DNA of 64,000 nucleotides from Pseudogemmobacter sp044142105 (GCF_044142105.1 NZ_JBGTYM010000001.1:806001-870000); one strand, 5' to 3'; positions 17,009 to 25,298 are shown, counted from the first letter of the stretch. Notes: generated by a model from the sequence alone, not told the origin. Translations and numbers: made by a program.

Positions 17009-17551
17009 ATGGCCGGATCGGTCAACAAGGTGATTCTCGTAGGCAATCTCGGCCGCGATCCCGAGGTGCGTAGCTTCCAGAACGGCGGCAAGGTGGTGAA
17101 CCTGCGCATCGCCACATCGGAAACCTGGCGCGACCGCAGCTCGGGCGAACGCAAGGAGCGGACCGAATGGCATACCGTTGCGATTTATAACGAAAACCTT
17201 GCAAAAATCGCCGAACAATATCTGCGCAAAGGCTCGACCGTCTATATCGAGGGCGCGCTGGAAACCCGCAAATGGCAGGACCAGTCCGGGGCCGACCGCT
17301 ATTCGACCGAGGTCGTGCTGCGCCAGTTCCGGGGCGAGCTGACGCTTCTGGGCGGCCGCGGCGAAGGCGGCGGCGGTGCCGGGGGCGGCGGCTATGACGA
17401 CCGCGGCGGATACGACGATTACGGCAGCGGCTCGGGCGGTGGCGCGGGCGGCAGTGGCGGCAGCCGGGGCGGCTATGGTGGCGGTTCGGGCGGTGGCCAG
17501 GGCGGTGGCGGTGGCCGGTCCTCCGACATGGATGACGAGATTCCGTTCTAG
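17009..17551 (+). CDS. ssb: Single-stranded DNA-binding protein
   Basis: SSB of 180 aa acting in replication, recombination and repair. The OB fold covers residues 1-110 (NKVILVGNLGRDPEVR, WHTVAIYNENLAKIAEQYL, GSTVYIEGALETRKWQD). A Gly-rich linker with Tyr/Asp/Ser repeats follows, then the acidic tip DMDDEIPF that binds partner proteins. A strong AGGGGGAC ribosome binding site precedes the ATG at 17009. The same frame is open far upstream to 16085, but only as a shadow of the transglycosylase gene. Confidence 0.97.
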   Translation: MAGSVNKVILVGNLGRDPEVRSFQNGGKVVNLRIATSETWRDRSSGERKERTEWHTVAIYNENLAKIAEQYLRKGSTVYIEGALETRKWQDQSGADRYSTEVVLRQFRGELTLLGGRGEGGGGAGGGGYDDRGGYDDYGSGSGGGAGGSGGSRGGYGGGSGGGQGGGGGRSSDMDDEIPF

Positions 17552-17597
17552 GGCAGGCTGAACCAGGGCTTCAAGATACAACGAAGCGAGCCCGAAC

Positions 17598-18542
17598 ATG
17601 GCCGCAGGACGCGCGTACGCGGTCGATCTGCTGAAATTGGCGATGGCGCTTCTGGTCGTGGGCATCCACGCCAATCCCTTCGCCGATCTCGGCCGCACCG
17701 CCATTCTTCTGACCGGCGAGGGGTTCTATCGCCTCGCCGTTCCGGTCTTTCTGGTCTTCAACGGCTATTTCCTGCACGCGGCCATCGTCTCTGGGCGCAG
17801 CTGGCGGGTGGTGCGCCATGTGCTGGCGCTCTACCTGATCTGGATGGCACTTTACCTGCCGGTCTACTGGAAGCTCCTGATGGGGCTGGAGCCGTGGCGG
17901 CAAGGCCTCCTTCTTGCCCTGGGCTATTGGCATCTGTGGTATCTGATGGGACTGGCCATCGCGGCAGCGCTCCTTGTCGCGCTGCGCCAGATCTCTGACC
18001 GAGCGCTTTTCGCTCTGGCCGGTTTGACCTGGGCCATCGGAGCGGCCATCCCCTATCTGCGGGCGCTTGACCTCATCAGCATCCCCGACGTCTTCGCCGA
18101 TCCGCTTTCGCCCAACCGCAACGCGCTGTTCCTCTGCCTGCCCTATGCGGCTCTGGGTCTCCTCATGGCCCGGCAGGACTGGCCCGCGAAGGTCTCGAAC
18201 CGCGCGGCCGGGGTGGCAGCCCTTGTCGGCATTGCGGCGGTCGTGACGGAATCCCTCCTCCTCGCGCGCCTGCCGCAAAGCGTTTCGCATGACACACTGG
18301 CCAGCCTGGCCCTCGCGGCCCCCGCCCTGGCGCTCTGGGCGCTCACGGCGCCTGGCGCGGCGCAGACCCGCCTGACCGCCGATCTCGCCAATGGGCTTTA
18401 CTTCCTGCATGTCGGCTTCGTGGCGCTTCTCTTCCGCCATACCGACCTGTCAAATCCGGTGGTCTGGCTTCTCGCCGTCGCCGGATCGGTCGTGGTGACC
18501 CTTGTTCTTCGCCGCACAGGCCTTGCGCGTCACCTGCTTTAG
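17598..18542 (+). CDS. Acyltransferase-3-like integral membrane protein
   Basis: Polytopic membrane protein of 314 aa with about nine to ten hydrophobic helices. The start, AYAVDLLKLAMALLVVGIHANPF, resembles the acyltransferase family 3 N-terminus, where Arg/Asp and a His in the first helix are typical. YFLHVGFVALLF near the C-terminus also fits. Members O-acylate exported sugars or peptides; the substrate here is unknown. It follows ssb by 46 bases on the same strand, with no evident functional tie. Confidence 0.7.
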   Translation: MAAGRAYAVDLLKLAMALLVVGIHANPFADLGRTAILLTGEGFYRLAVPVFLVFNGYFLHAAIVSGRSWRVVRHVLALYLIWMALYLPVYWKLLMGLEPWRQGLLLALGYWHLWYLMGLAIAAALLVALRQISDRALFALAGLTWAIGAAIPYLRALDLISIPDVFADPLSPNRNALFLCLPYAALGLLMARQDWPAKVSNRAAGVAALVGIAAVVTESLLLARLPQSVSHDTLASLALAAPALALWALTAPGAAQTRLTADLANGLYFLHVGFVALLFRHTDLSNPVVWLLAVAGSVVVTLVLRRTGLARHLL

Positions 18543-18620
18543 GTCCGCATCTGGACCTTGGCCGTACATTCCCTATATAATCGGTCAACTACCCACCGCA
18601 TTGCCGCAGGATCCGAACCC

Positions 18621-18974
18621 ATGGACAGCCAGGTCGAAGGCGCGCCGCTCATCCGGCCCTCCACCACGGACCACCCGCTTTACGACCAGGTGGTCGAGGC
18701 CTGCCGCACCGTGTTCGACCCGGAAATCCCGGTGAATATCTATGACCTCGGCCTTGTCTACACGATCGAGATCAGCCCCGAGAATGACGTCGACATCACC
18801 ATGACCCTGACCGCGCCGGGCTGCCCCGTGGCGGGCGAGATGCCGGGCTGGGTCTCGGATGCCGTGGAACCCATCGCCGGGGTGAAACAGGTCGATGTCC
18901 ATATGAGCTTCGATCCGCCCTGGGGCATGGACATGATGTCCGACGAGGCGCGGCTGGAACTTGGGTTCATGTAG
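18621..18974 (+). CDS. sufT: SUF Fe-S assembly protein SufT (MIP18 family)
   Basis: Protein of 117 aa of the MIP18/DUF59 family, which helps Fe-S cluster maturation. The core motif DPEIPVNIYDLGLVYTIEI is followed by MTLTAPGCPVAGEMPGWV, with the conserved Cys, and DPPWGMDMMSDEARLELGF. The start at 18621 is chosen by homology length. The usual companion, an IscA/SufA-type protein, lies at 20465, but a SatD/DUF3307 pair stands in between. Confidence 0.92.
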   Translation: MDSQVEGAPLIRPSTTDHPLYDQVVEACRTVFDPEIPVNIYDLGLVYTIEISPENDVDITMTLTAPGCPVAGEMPGWVSDAVEPIAGVKQVDVHMSFDPPWGMDMMSDEARLELGFM

Positions 18975-18993
18975 GGCCGAATCGACCCCTTAC

Positions 18994-19069
18994 GCAAACG
19001 TTCTGGCTTGCATATTCGAAAAGCAAACATTTTTCCTTGCATCACAAAGACGCAAGGGAAATACTTTGC
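18994..19069. promoter_or_regulatory. Three phased operator-like dyads upstream of the SatD gene
   Basis: The motif GCAA-N10-TTGC occurs three times, beginning at 18994, 19023 and 19052, exactly 29 bases apart. The first two copies agree at 16 of 20 positions (GCAAAC at the left end and CTTGCAT at the right). The third ends 2 bases before the ATG at 19072. The stretch is AT-rich against its surroundings. A repressor bound here would block the SatD gene; autoregulation is an inference. Confidence 0.55.
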
Positions 19070-19071
19070 AC

Positions 19072-19722
19072 ATGACGCAGACCGTAGCCATTCTGACCGG
19101 CGATCTGATCGGCTCGACCTCCGCCCCGCCCGCGGCGATCGAGGCTTCGATGACCATCATACGCAGCTGCGCCACGCAAATCGGCCCCCGCACCGATTTC
19201 ACCCGCTATCGCGGCGACGGCTGGCAAATACGCCTGCTTCAGCCTGCGGATTTTCTCTGGGCGAGCCTGCTGATCCTGTCCCGTTTGCGGGCCGATGACG
19301 CCGCCCTTGGCAGCCGCATCGCCATCGGAATCGGCGAGGAATATCCGACGGATGCGCGCGACCTCTCCACCGCCATGGGTCCCGCCTTCACTGCCTCGGG
19401 CCATGCGCTTGACGCGATGCCGCAGGGGCGGCTTCTCGCCATGGCGGGCGAAGGGGTCGACAGGTTCCGCCAGCTTGCCCTGACCGTCGCCTCAGAACTG
19501 GTCGCCCGTTGGTCGCGCAGCCAGGCCGAAGCCATCGCCCTGAAGCTCGATCCCGCGACGCCCGCCGACGAACGCCTTTCGAACGAGGCCATCGCCCGCC
19601 AACTGGGCATCACCCGACAGGCCGTGGATGCCCGCCTGAAGGCTGCGGATTACCCTCTGCTGGATGAGACCATGGCGGCGTTCTTCGCGGCCTACCTCCC
19701 GGAAGAGACCCGCCTTGGCTGA
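19072..19722 (+). CDS. SatD-family protein with C-terminal helix-turn-helix
   Basis: Protein of 216 aa. The N-terminal ~150 residues (QTVAILTGDLIGSTSAPP, DFTRYRGDGWQIRL) look like the SatD family, with a nucleotidyl-cyclase-like GDLIGS and RGDGW pattern. The C-terminus (LSNEAIARQLGITRQAVDARLKAAD) is a helix-turn-helix. The start at 19072 follows a weak AAGGGAA site and lies right after the third dyad. It overlaps the next gene by 8 bases. A regulator that senses a ligand and binds its own operator is plausible, but function is unknown. Confidence 0.7.
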   Translation: MTQTVAILTGDLIGSTSAPPAAIEASMTIIRSCATQIGPRTDFTRYRGDGWQIRLLQPADFLWASLLILSRLRADDAALGSRIAIGIGEEYPTDARDLSTAMGPAFTASGHALDAMPQGRLLAMAGEGVDRFRQLALTVASELVARWSRSQAEAIALKLDPATPADERLSNEAIARQLGITRQAVDARLKAADYPLLDETMAAFFAAYLPEETRLG

Positions 19723-20440
19723 GACCCTCGCCGCCCTCCTTCTCGCCCATGTCCTTGCCGATTTCGTGTTTCAGACCGGCTGGATGGTCGCGAACAAGCA
19801 CCGCTGGCAGGGGCTGGCGGCCCATGGTGCGATCATCCTGGCGACCGCCATCGCCACGACCGGGCTTTTCGCTCTCTCACTGGTTTGGCTCGCGGCGCTC
19901 CATGCCGCCATCGACCTTGGCAAGACCCGGGTGCGCGAGGGCCTGACCGCCTATCTCGCCGATCAGGCGCTGCATCTCGTCACGCTTTGCTGCCTCGCCT
20001 ACTGGCAGCCCCAGCTTTTCGCCAGCGGCCTCTGGGCCAACCTGTCCCTGCTGCCGCCGCTGATGGCGCTTGTCGCCGGCGGCATCCTGGCCACCCGCGC
20101 GGGCGGATTTGCCGTGGGCTTCCTGATGGCGCCCCTGGCCAAGCGCCTGCCCGCGACCGTCACCGCAGAAAGCCTGCCCGGTGCCGGTCGGTTGATCGGG
20201 TTGATGGAGCGCGGCCTGATCTTCGCCTTCCTCGTCTTGCGCCAGCCCGAAGGTGTGGGTCTTCTGATCGCCGCCAAGTCGATCCTGCGTTTCGGCGCGG
20301 TGCGCGATGACCGGGCGCTGTCGGAATATGTCATCATTGGCACGCTCGCCTCGGTCGGCTGGGCGCTGATCGCGGGATATGCCACGCTTGCCTTGCTGAC
20401 CTCTCTTCCCCCGCTTGGAATTCTGTCCACAAAGCCCTAA
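19715..20440 (+). CDS. DUF3307 membrane protein
   Basis: Integral membrane protein of 241 aa with about six to seven helices. The start ETLAALLLAHVLADFVFQTGWMV is the DUF3307 signature. A TTG start at 19715 is inferred: the conserved part begins immediately there, a GGAAGAG site stands 8 bases upstream, and the gene then overlaps the SatD stop by 8 bases. SatD and DUF3307 genes are commonly paired, so they probably act together. Reaction or substrate unknown. Confidence 0.78.
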   Translation: MAETLAALLLAHVLADFVFQTGWMVANKHRWQGLAAHGAIILATAIATTGLFALSLVWLAALHAAIDLGKTRVREGLTAYLADQALHLVTLCCLAYWQPQLFASGLWANLSLLPPLMALVAGGILATRAGGFAVGFLMAPLAKRLPATVTAESLPGAGRLIGLMERGLIFAFLVLRQPEGVGLLIAAKSILRFGAVRDDRALSEYVIIGTLASVGWALIAGYATLALLTSLPPLGILSTKP

Positions 20441-20464
20441 ATTGGACGCAGAAGGAGAACACGC

Positions 20465-20824
20465 ATGTTCGGCATTCCCGGCAAGGCCGCCATCACCCTG
20501 ACGCCCACCGCCTCCAGGCACATCGCCCGGTTGATGACGCGCGACGGCAAACAGGGCCTGCGCATCGGCGTCAAGAAGGGCGGCTGCGCGGGAATGGAAT
20601 ACACAATGGACTATGTGTCCGAGGTGAACCCGCTGGACGAGGTGGTGGAACAGGATGGCGCCCGGGTGCTGATCGCGCCGATGGCGCAGATGTTCCTGAT
20701 CGGCACCGAGATCGACTACGAAACCTCGCTGCTGGAATCGAAGTTCACCTTCCGCAATCCGAACGTGTCCGAAGCCTGCGGTTGCGGCGAGTCGATCAAG
20801 TTCAAGGACAGTCCGGCCGTCTGA
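20465..20824 (+). CDS. HesB/IscA-type iron-sulfur assembly protein
   Basis: A-type Fe-S carrier of 119 aa. The three cluster-ligand cysteines of the family are present: one in KKGGCAGMEY and two in the C-terminal EACGCGESIKF. It would pass clusters from the SUF scaffold to target proteins. An AGAAGGAGA ribosome binding site lies upstream of the ATG at 20465. Its usual neighbour sufT is 1.5 kb upstream. Confidence 0.94.
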   Translation: MFGIPGKAAITLTPTASRHIARLMTRDGKQGLRIGVKKGGCAGMEYTMDYVSEVNPLDEVVEQDGARVLIAPMAQMFLIGTEIDYETSLLESKFTFRNPNVSEACGCGESIKFKDSPAV

Positions 20825-20946
20825 GCGACCCGCGCCCCGTTTTCGCGCAAAAATCCGTTCCGTTGGCCGTCTTGCGGCCCAAAGCGTTGCCTCTGGCTGC
20901 CACGCCGGGCTAGTGTCGCCCCGACACCGAGGGGCAGGAGAACAGG

Positions 20947-21690
20947 ATGCGCAAGCTTGCGGCAGGGAACTGGAAGATGAACGGCATGGCGGCGTCGCTG
21001 GCCGAAGTGAAGGCGCTGCTTGCCGCCCATCCCGATCCCGCCTGCGAGATGCTGCTCTGCCCCCCCGCCACGCTGATCGCCCAGGCCGCCTGGGCTACCA
21101 AGGGGTCTGCCCTGAAGCTTGGCGGTCAGGATTGCCACCCCAAGGCCTCGGGCGCGCATACCGGCGACATTGCCGCCGCCATGCTGGCCGATGCCGGGGC
21201 ATCCTATGTCATTCTTGGCCATTCCGAGCGCCGCGCCGACCATGGCGAGACGGATGCGCTTGTCCTGTCCAAAGCCCAGGCCGCCTGGGCTGCCGGCCTG
21301 AGCGCGGTGATCTGCGTCGGCGAGACCGAGGCCGAGCGCGACGATGCCCGCACATTGGACGTGGTGGGCAGCCAGTTGGCCGGATCGGTGCCCGAAGGCG
21401 CCACGGGGGCCAATACCGTCATCGCCTATGAACCTGTCTGGGCCATTGGCACCGGCCGCACCCCCACCCTGGCCGAGATCGCCGAAGTCCATGCCTTCCT
21501 GCGCAACCGCCTGGCTGCCCGCTTTGGCGAGGAGGCCGCAGAGATGCGGCTGCTCTATGGCGGCTCGGTCAAGCCCTCGAACGCGGCCGAGATCTTCGCC
21601 ATCGGCGATGTCGACGGGGCGCTGGTGGGCGGGGCCAGCCTGAAGGCCGCCGATTTCGGCGCGATCGTCGCGGCCCTCGCCGCGGCATAA
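20947..21690 (+). CDS. tpiA: Triosephosphate isomerase
   Basis: Glycolytic/gluconeogenic enzyme of 247 aa interconverting dihydroxyacetone phosphate and glyceraldehyde 3-phosphate. Active-site segments are AAGNWKMNG (Lys), ILGHSERR (His) and AYEPVWAIGTG (catalytic Glu). The phosphate-binding LLYGGSVKPSNA and VGGASLK close the barrel. A GGCAGGAGA site precedes the ATG. The 122 bases upstream (20825-20946) hold no other gene. Confidence 0.97.
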   Translation: MRKLAAGNWKMNGMAASLAEVKALLAAHPDPACEMLLCPPATLIAQAAWATKGSALKLGGQDCHPKASGAHTGDIAAAMLADAGASYVILGHSERRADHGETDALVLSKAQAAWAAGLSAVICVGETEAERDDARTLDVVGSQLAGSVPEGATGANTVIAYEPVWAIGTGRTPTLAEIAEVHAFLRNRLAARFGEEAAEMRLLYGGSVKPSNAAEIFAIGDVDGALVGGASLKAADFGAIVAALAAA

Positions 21691-21752
21691 GCCCGACACG
21701 ATCTGTCGCGCCCGGGCCAGACCGGCGTACGCGGCCATGCGACCTGCTGGAT

Positions 21753-22703
21753 ATGTCGCTCAATCCCGCCGCCGCGCCGCTTCCTGTCGCCACGCCACCC
21801 CGCCTGGGTCCGGTCGGCGCCAATGTGATCTGCCTTCTGTCGATGCTGGTCTGGGCCGCGGGCCTGCCCGCCGCCGATCTGGTCATCCCGCATCTTCCGC
21901 CGCTGGTGCTGACCGCGCTGCGCTGCCTGCTGGCGGGCAGCGTCCTTGTCGCGCTCTGGATCGCGCTCGAGGGGCCGCGCGCCGTAATCTCGGCGCCCTG
22001 GCGGCGCGGCATGATGGTGGGCGGTGTGGCGATCGGCCTGGCTTCAGTCTTTATCGTCACCGCGCAGGCCGCCACCGATGCCGTCACCGTCGCCGTCGTT
22101 TCGGCCACGATGCCAGTGATCGGCATCACGCTGGAATGCCTGCTCGACGGGCGGAAATTCACCCTGCGGCTGGCCCTTGGCCTGCTGCTTTCGCTTGCCG
22201 GGGGCGTTATGGCCTTTGCCACCGGCCTGGGCGGGCTGTCGCTTGGCCTTGGCGCCGCCGCCGCGCTCGCCTCGGTCCTGGCCTATACCTGGGGCTCGCG
22301 CGCCACGGTGAAAAGCTTTCCCGAACTGACGCCGCTGGGCCGATCGGCTATTACCGTCATGGGAGCTGCGATCTGCGCCAGCGTCGCCGCCCTGCTTCAT
22401 GCCGCGCTTGGCGCGCCCGCACCCGATTGGGCAGCGATGGGCTGGCGCGAAATCGGCGGGCTTCTCGGTTTTTCGGTCGGCTCTCTGGCGATCAGCCAGC
22501 TTCTCTGGATCATCGCCGTGGGCAGTCTTGGCATCGGCGCGGCTTCCATGCATATGAACGCCGTGCCATTCTACGTCATGCTGATCGTCTTCCTGATGAA
22601 CGGTCCGTGGAACTGGGCGCAGACGGCCGGCGCGGCGGTCGTCGTCCTGGGGGTGATCATCGCCCAGAGCCGTCCGCGCGTCCCCCACGGACCCAAGAAA
22701 TGA
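21753..22703 (+). CDS. EamA/DMT-family transporter
   Basis: Ten-helix drug/metabolite transporter of 316 aa with two EamA repeats (residues ~20-150 and ~165-300). Typical segments are LVVLAGGVMAFATG-like loops and WNWAQTAGAAVVVLGVIIAQSR at the end. The stop overlaps the ATG of the following P450 as ATGA, so the two are translationally coupled. An exporter or importer of the P450 substrate or product is a reasonable inference; the solute cannot be told. Confidence 0.85.
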   Translation: MSLNPAAAPLPVATPPRLGPVGANVICLLSMLVWAAGLPAADLVIPHLPPLVLTALRCLLAGSVLVALWIALEGPRAVISAPWRRGMMVGGVAIGLASVFIVTAQAATDAVTVAVVSATMPVIGITLECLLDGRKFTLRLALGLLLSLAGGVMAFATGLGGLSLGLGAAAALASVLAYTWGSRATVKSFPELTPLGRSAITVMGAAICASVAALLHAALGAPAPDWAAMGWREIGGLLGFSVGSLAISQLLWIIAVGSLGIGAASMHMNAVPFYVMLIVFLMNGPWNWAQTAGAAVVVLGVIIAQSRPRVPHGPKK

Positions 22704-23887
22704 CCCTGCCCATCCTGTCCCAAGACCCTGCCGATCCCGACTTCGTCCAGAACCCCTATCCGTTCTATGACCGCGCCCGCAAAACCGGGTCCTTCTTCCT
22801 GTGGAAAGAATACAATCTCGTCTGCAGCGGCAACTGGGCGGCCGTGAACGCGATCTTCCGCGACCGCCGCTTCGGCCGCGAGGCGCCGCCGGACTTCGCG
22901 CCCGCGATCCCGCCGCATTTGGCGCCCTTCTATGCGGTCGAGGCCCATTCCATGCTGGAACTGGAGCCGCCCCGCCACACGCGCCTGCGCAGCCTTGTCT
23001 TGCGCGCCTTCACCTCGCGCCGCATCGCGGGGCTGGCGCCCGAGATCGCGGCCCTGTCGCATGAGCTGATCGACGCCTTCCCCTCGGGCCCGTTCGACCT
23101 TCTTGCCGCTTTCGGCCAACCCCTGCCGGTGCGCATCATCGCGCGGTTGCTGGGCGTACCGGAAGAACGCGCACCCGATCTTCTTGCCTGGTCCAACGCC
23201 ATGGTCACAATGTATCGCGCGGGGCGCAGCGCGGCGGATGAAGTGACCGCGGTGGCCGCGACCGAGGCTTTCGTGGCCTTCCTGCGCGACTATGTCGAGG
23301 CGCGCCGTGCCCGCCCCGCAGATGACCTGATCACCCATCTGATCGCCGCCGAGGCCGAAGGCGACAAGCTGTCGACCGACGAGCTGATCTCGACCTGCAT
23401 TCTTCTGCTGAATGCGGGCCATGAGGCGACGGTGCACACCATCGGCAACGGGATGAAAACGCTCTTGTCGCGGCCCGATGCCGCCGCGCTGCTGATGCCC
23501 GAGAAGGTCGAGGCCACGGTCGAGGAAATCCTTCGCCACGACCCGCCTTTGCACATGTTCACCCGCTGGGCCTATGACGACATCGACGCCATGGGCCACC
23601 GCTTCAAGCGCGGTGACCAGGTCGGGCTTCTGCTGGGGGCGGCGAACCGCGACCCCGGCCAATGGGAGAAGCCCGGCGAATTCCAGCCTGACCGCCCGGT
23701 GAAACCCTCGTCCAGCTTTGGCGCGGGCCTGCATTTCTGCGTCGGCGCGCCGCTGGCCCGGCTGGAATTGCAGATCGCCTTGCCCATCCTGCTGCAACGC
23801 TGCCCGGATCTGCGCATGACCGAACCGCCGCGCTATGCCGATGTCTACCATTTCCACGGGCTGAAACGCCTCATGGTGGCGCGGTAA
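22700..23887 (+). CDS. Cytochrome P450
   Basis: Soluble bacterial P450 of 395 aa. The heme motif FGAGLHFCVGAPLARLE places the thiolate at Cys347. The I-helix oxygen-activation motif is AGHEAT (239-244) and the ExxR pair is in EEILR near 277. HTRLRSLVLRAFT near 95 is the C-helix. The start at 22700 follows from the ATGA overlap with the transporter and the typical PDFVQNPYPFYDRAR opening. No ferredoxin is adjacent, so redox partners come from elsewhere. Substrate unknown. Confidence 0.95.
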   Translation: MTLPILSQDPADPDFVQNPYPFYDRARKTGSFFLWKEYNLVCSGNWAAVNAIFRDRRFGREAPPDFAPAIPPHLAPFYAVEAHSMLELEPPRHTRLRSLVLRAFTSRRIAGLAPEIAALSHELIDAFPSGPFDLLAAFGQPLPVRIIARLLGVPEERAPDLLAWSNAMVTMYRAGRSAADEVTAVAATEAFVAFLRDYVEARRARPADDLITHLIAAEAEGDKLSTDELISTCILLLNAGHEATVHTIGNGMKTLLSRPDAAALLMPEKVEATVEEILRHDPPLHMFTRWAYDDIDAMGHRFKRGDQVGLLLGAANRDPGQWEKPGEFQPDRPVKPSSSFGAGLHFCVGAPLARLELQIALPILLQRCPDLRMTEPPRYADVYHFHGLKRLMVAR

Positions 23888-23941
23888 GGGGGGCTCTGCC
23901 CCCCGGCCTTCCCCGGAGTATTTCAGGCCAAAATGAAGGGG
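23888..23941 (+). repeat. Interspersed intergenic element, copy 1
   Basis: Directly after the P450 stop a hairpin (GGGGGGC, loop TCT, GCCCCCC at 23888-23904) is followed by CCCCGGAGTATTT and AATGAAG. The same layout recurs at 58892, and shorter versions at 37418 and 50471. It lies between convergent genes and may serve as a bidirectional terminator. Confidence 0.5.
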
Positions 23942-23948
23942 TGCCGGA

Positions 23949-24410
23949 TCACAGCGGCAGGACGGTGGTCGACTTGATCTCTTCCATACTCAGCAGCGCC
24001 GTGACGTTGTAGATCCGCACTTCGGAAATGAGCGCCTGATAGAAGGTGTCATAGGCGCGCGCGTTCTTGACGCGCACTTTCAGGATATAGTCGATATCGC
24101 CGGCCAGCCGATGCGCTTCAAGCACTTCGGGCCGCTCTTTCAACGCCTTGAGAAAGCGGCGCTGCCAGTCCGCCTCATGTTCCGAAGTGCGGATCAGGAC
24201 GAAGAAGCAGGCCTCAAGCCCCAGCGCCTCGGCATCGAGGATGGCGGTGGTGCGGGCGATCACGCCCTGCTCCTTCATCCGCCTGATGCGGTTCCAGACC
24301 GGGGTCTTCGACGAGCCCACCTTGCGGGCGATTTCGTCCAGCGATTGTTCCGCATCCTTCTGCAGTTCGGACAGGATTTTCCGGTCCAGATCGTCCAGCG
24401 CGGCTGCCAT
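23949..24410 (-). CDS. Lrp/AsnC-family transcriptional regulator
   Basis: Regulator of 153 aa. The N-terminal winged helix (DDLDRKILSELQKDAEQSLDEIARKVGSS...VWNRIRRM) is followed by the RAM ligand-binding domain (LEAHRLAGDIDYILKVRV). The ATG at 24410 gives a normal family length. It is divergent from the siroheme/sulfite reduction operon, with 135 bases between starts, and so probably controls that operon in response to an amino acid such as a sulfur compound; this is an inference from position. Confidence 0.9.
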   Translation of the reverse strand: MAAALDDLDRKILSELQKDAEQSLDEIARKVGSSKTPVWNRIRRMKEQGVIARTTAILDAEALGLEACFFVLIRTSEHEADWQRRFLKALKERPEVLEAHRLAGDIDYILKVRVKNARAYDTFYQALISEVRIYNVTALLSMEEIKSTTVLPL

Positions 24411-24419
24411 TCCCGAAAT

Positions 24420-24508
24420 CCCCCTTGTGGCGGAACTCTGGTTCCCGCAGGCGAAAGTATCAGAACAATCATCCTTATCTGCAAGGGGGAATGGCGCAGA
24501 TGCGGGAA
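24420..24508. promoter_or_regulatory. Interleaved inverted repeats between the Lrp gene and cobA
   Basis: CCCCCTTG (24420-24427) is inverted as CAAGGGGG (24482-24489), and TTCCCGCA (24442-24449) is inverted as TGCGGGAA (24501-24508). The arms alternate rather than nest. The region is the shared control segment of two divergent genes. Lrp proteins often wrap DNA over several sites, which would suit this layout. Confidence 0.35.
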
Positions 24509-24545
24509 AATGTCCTATATTCTGCACAAGCAAAGGGTCCCGGAA

Positions 24546-25298
24546 ATGACAATCAGCCCCCCCATCCTTTTCGTCGGCGCCGGCCCGGGCGCGGCCGAGC
24601 ATCTGACGCTGGGCGCGCTTGATGCGCTGCGGGCGGCCGATGTGGTGGTGCATGACCGGCTGGTCGGAGCCGAGGTTCTGGCGCTGATCCCCGAAGGCAC
24701 GCGGCGTGTTGATGTCGGCAAGGAGGGCTTCGGCCCCTCGACGGCGCAGGCCGATATCCATGCCGTGCTGGTGGCTGAGGGCCTGGCGGGGCGCAGGGTC
24801 GTGCGCCTGAAGGGCGGCGATCCCGGCATTTTCGCCCGGCTGGACGAAGAGATCGAGGCGATCACCGCCGCCGGGTTGACCTTCCGCATCCTGCCGGGGC
24901 TGACCACGGCATCGGTCGCCGCCGCGGCCATCGGCCAGGGCCTGACCCAGCGCGGCCGCAACACCGGGCTGCGCATCGTCACCGGCCATGTGATGGAAGG
25001 TTTTGCCGAGCAGGACTGGAAGGCGCTGGCCCGCCCCGGCGAAGTGGCCGCGATCTATATGGCAAAGCGCGCCGCGCGTTTCCTTCAGGGCCGCCTTATG
25101 ATGCATGGCGCGCGCCCCGAGACGCCGGTGACCATCGTGGAAAACGCCGGCCGTGCCGATCAATGTATCCGCGCGGCGACGCTGGCGAGCCTTGCCGCCT
25201 CTGCCGCCGCCGCGACCGGCCCCGCCATCCTTCTTCTCGGCCTCGCCCCGCGCGCGGCCATTGACGCCCTCTCCCAATTGTCCGAGGCCCAGGCATGA
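24546..25298 (+). CDS. cobA: Uroporphyrinogen-III C-methyltransferase
   Basis: SAM-dependent enzyme of 250 aa that makes precorrin-2, the precursor of siroheme used by the sulfite reductase two genes downstream. Family motifs: ILFVGAGPGAAEHLTLGA, VVHDRLV, VRLKGGDPGIFARLDEE and LPGLTTASVAAAAIG. It lacks the CysG dehydrogenase/chelatase part, so precorrin-2 oxidation and iron insertion must be done elsewhere. The stop overlaps the next start as ATGA. Confidence 0.93.
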   Translation: MTISPPILFVGAGPGAAEHLTLGALDALRAADVVVHDRLVGAEVLALIPEGTRRVDVGKEGFGPSTAQADIHAVLVAEGLAGRRVVRLKGGDPGIFARLDEEIEAITAAGLTFRILPGLTTASVAAAAIGQGLTQRGRNTGLRIVTGHVMEGFAEQDWKALARPGEVAAIYMAKRAARFLQGRLMMHGARPETPVTIVENAGRADQCIRAATLASLAASAAAATGPAILLLGLAPRAAIDALSQLSEAQA

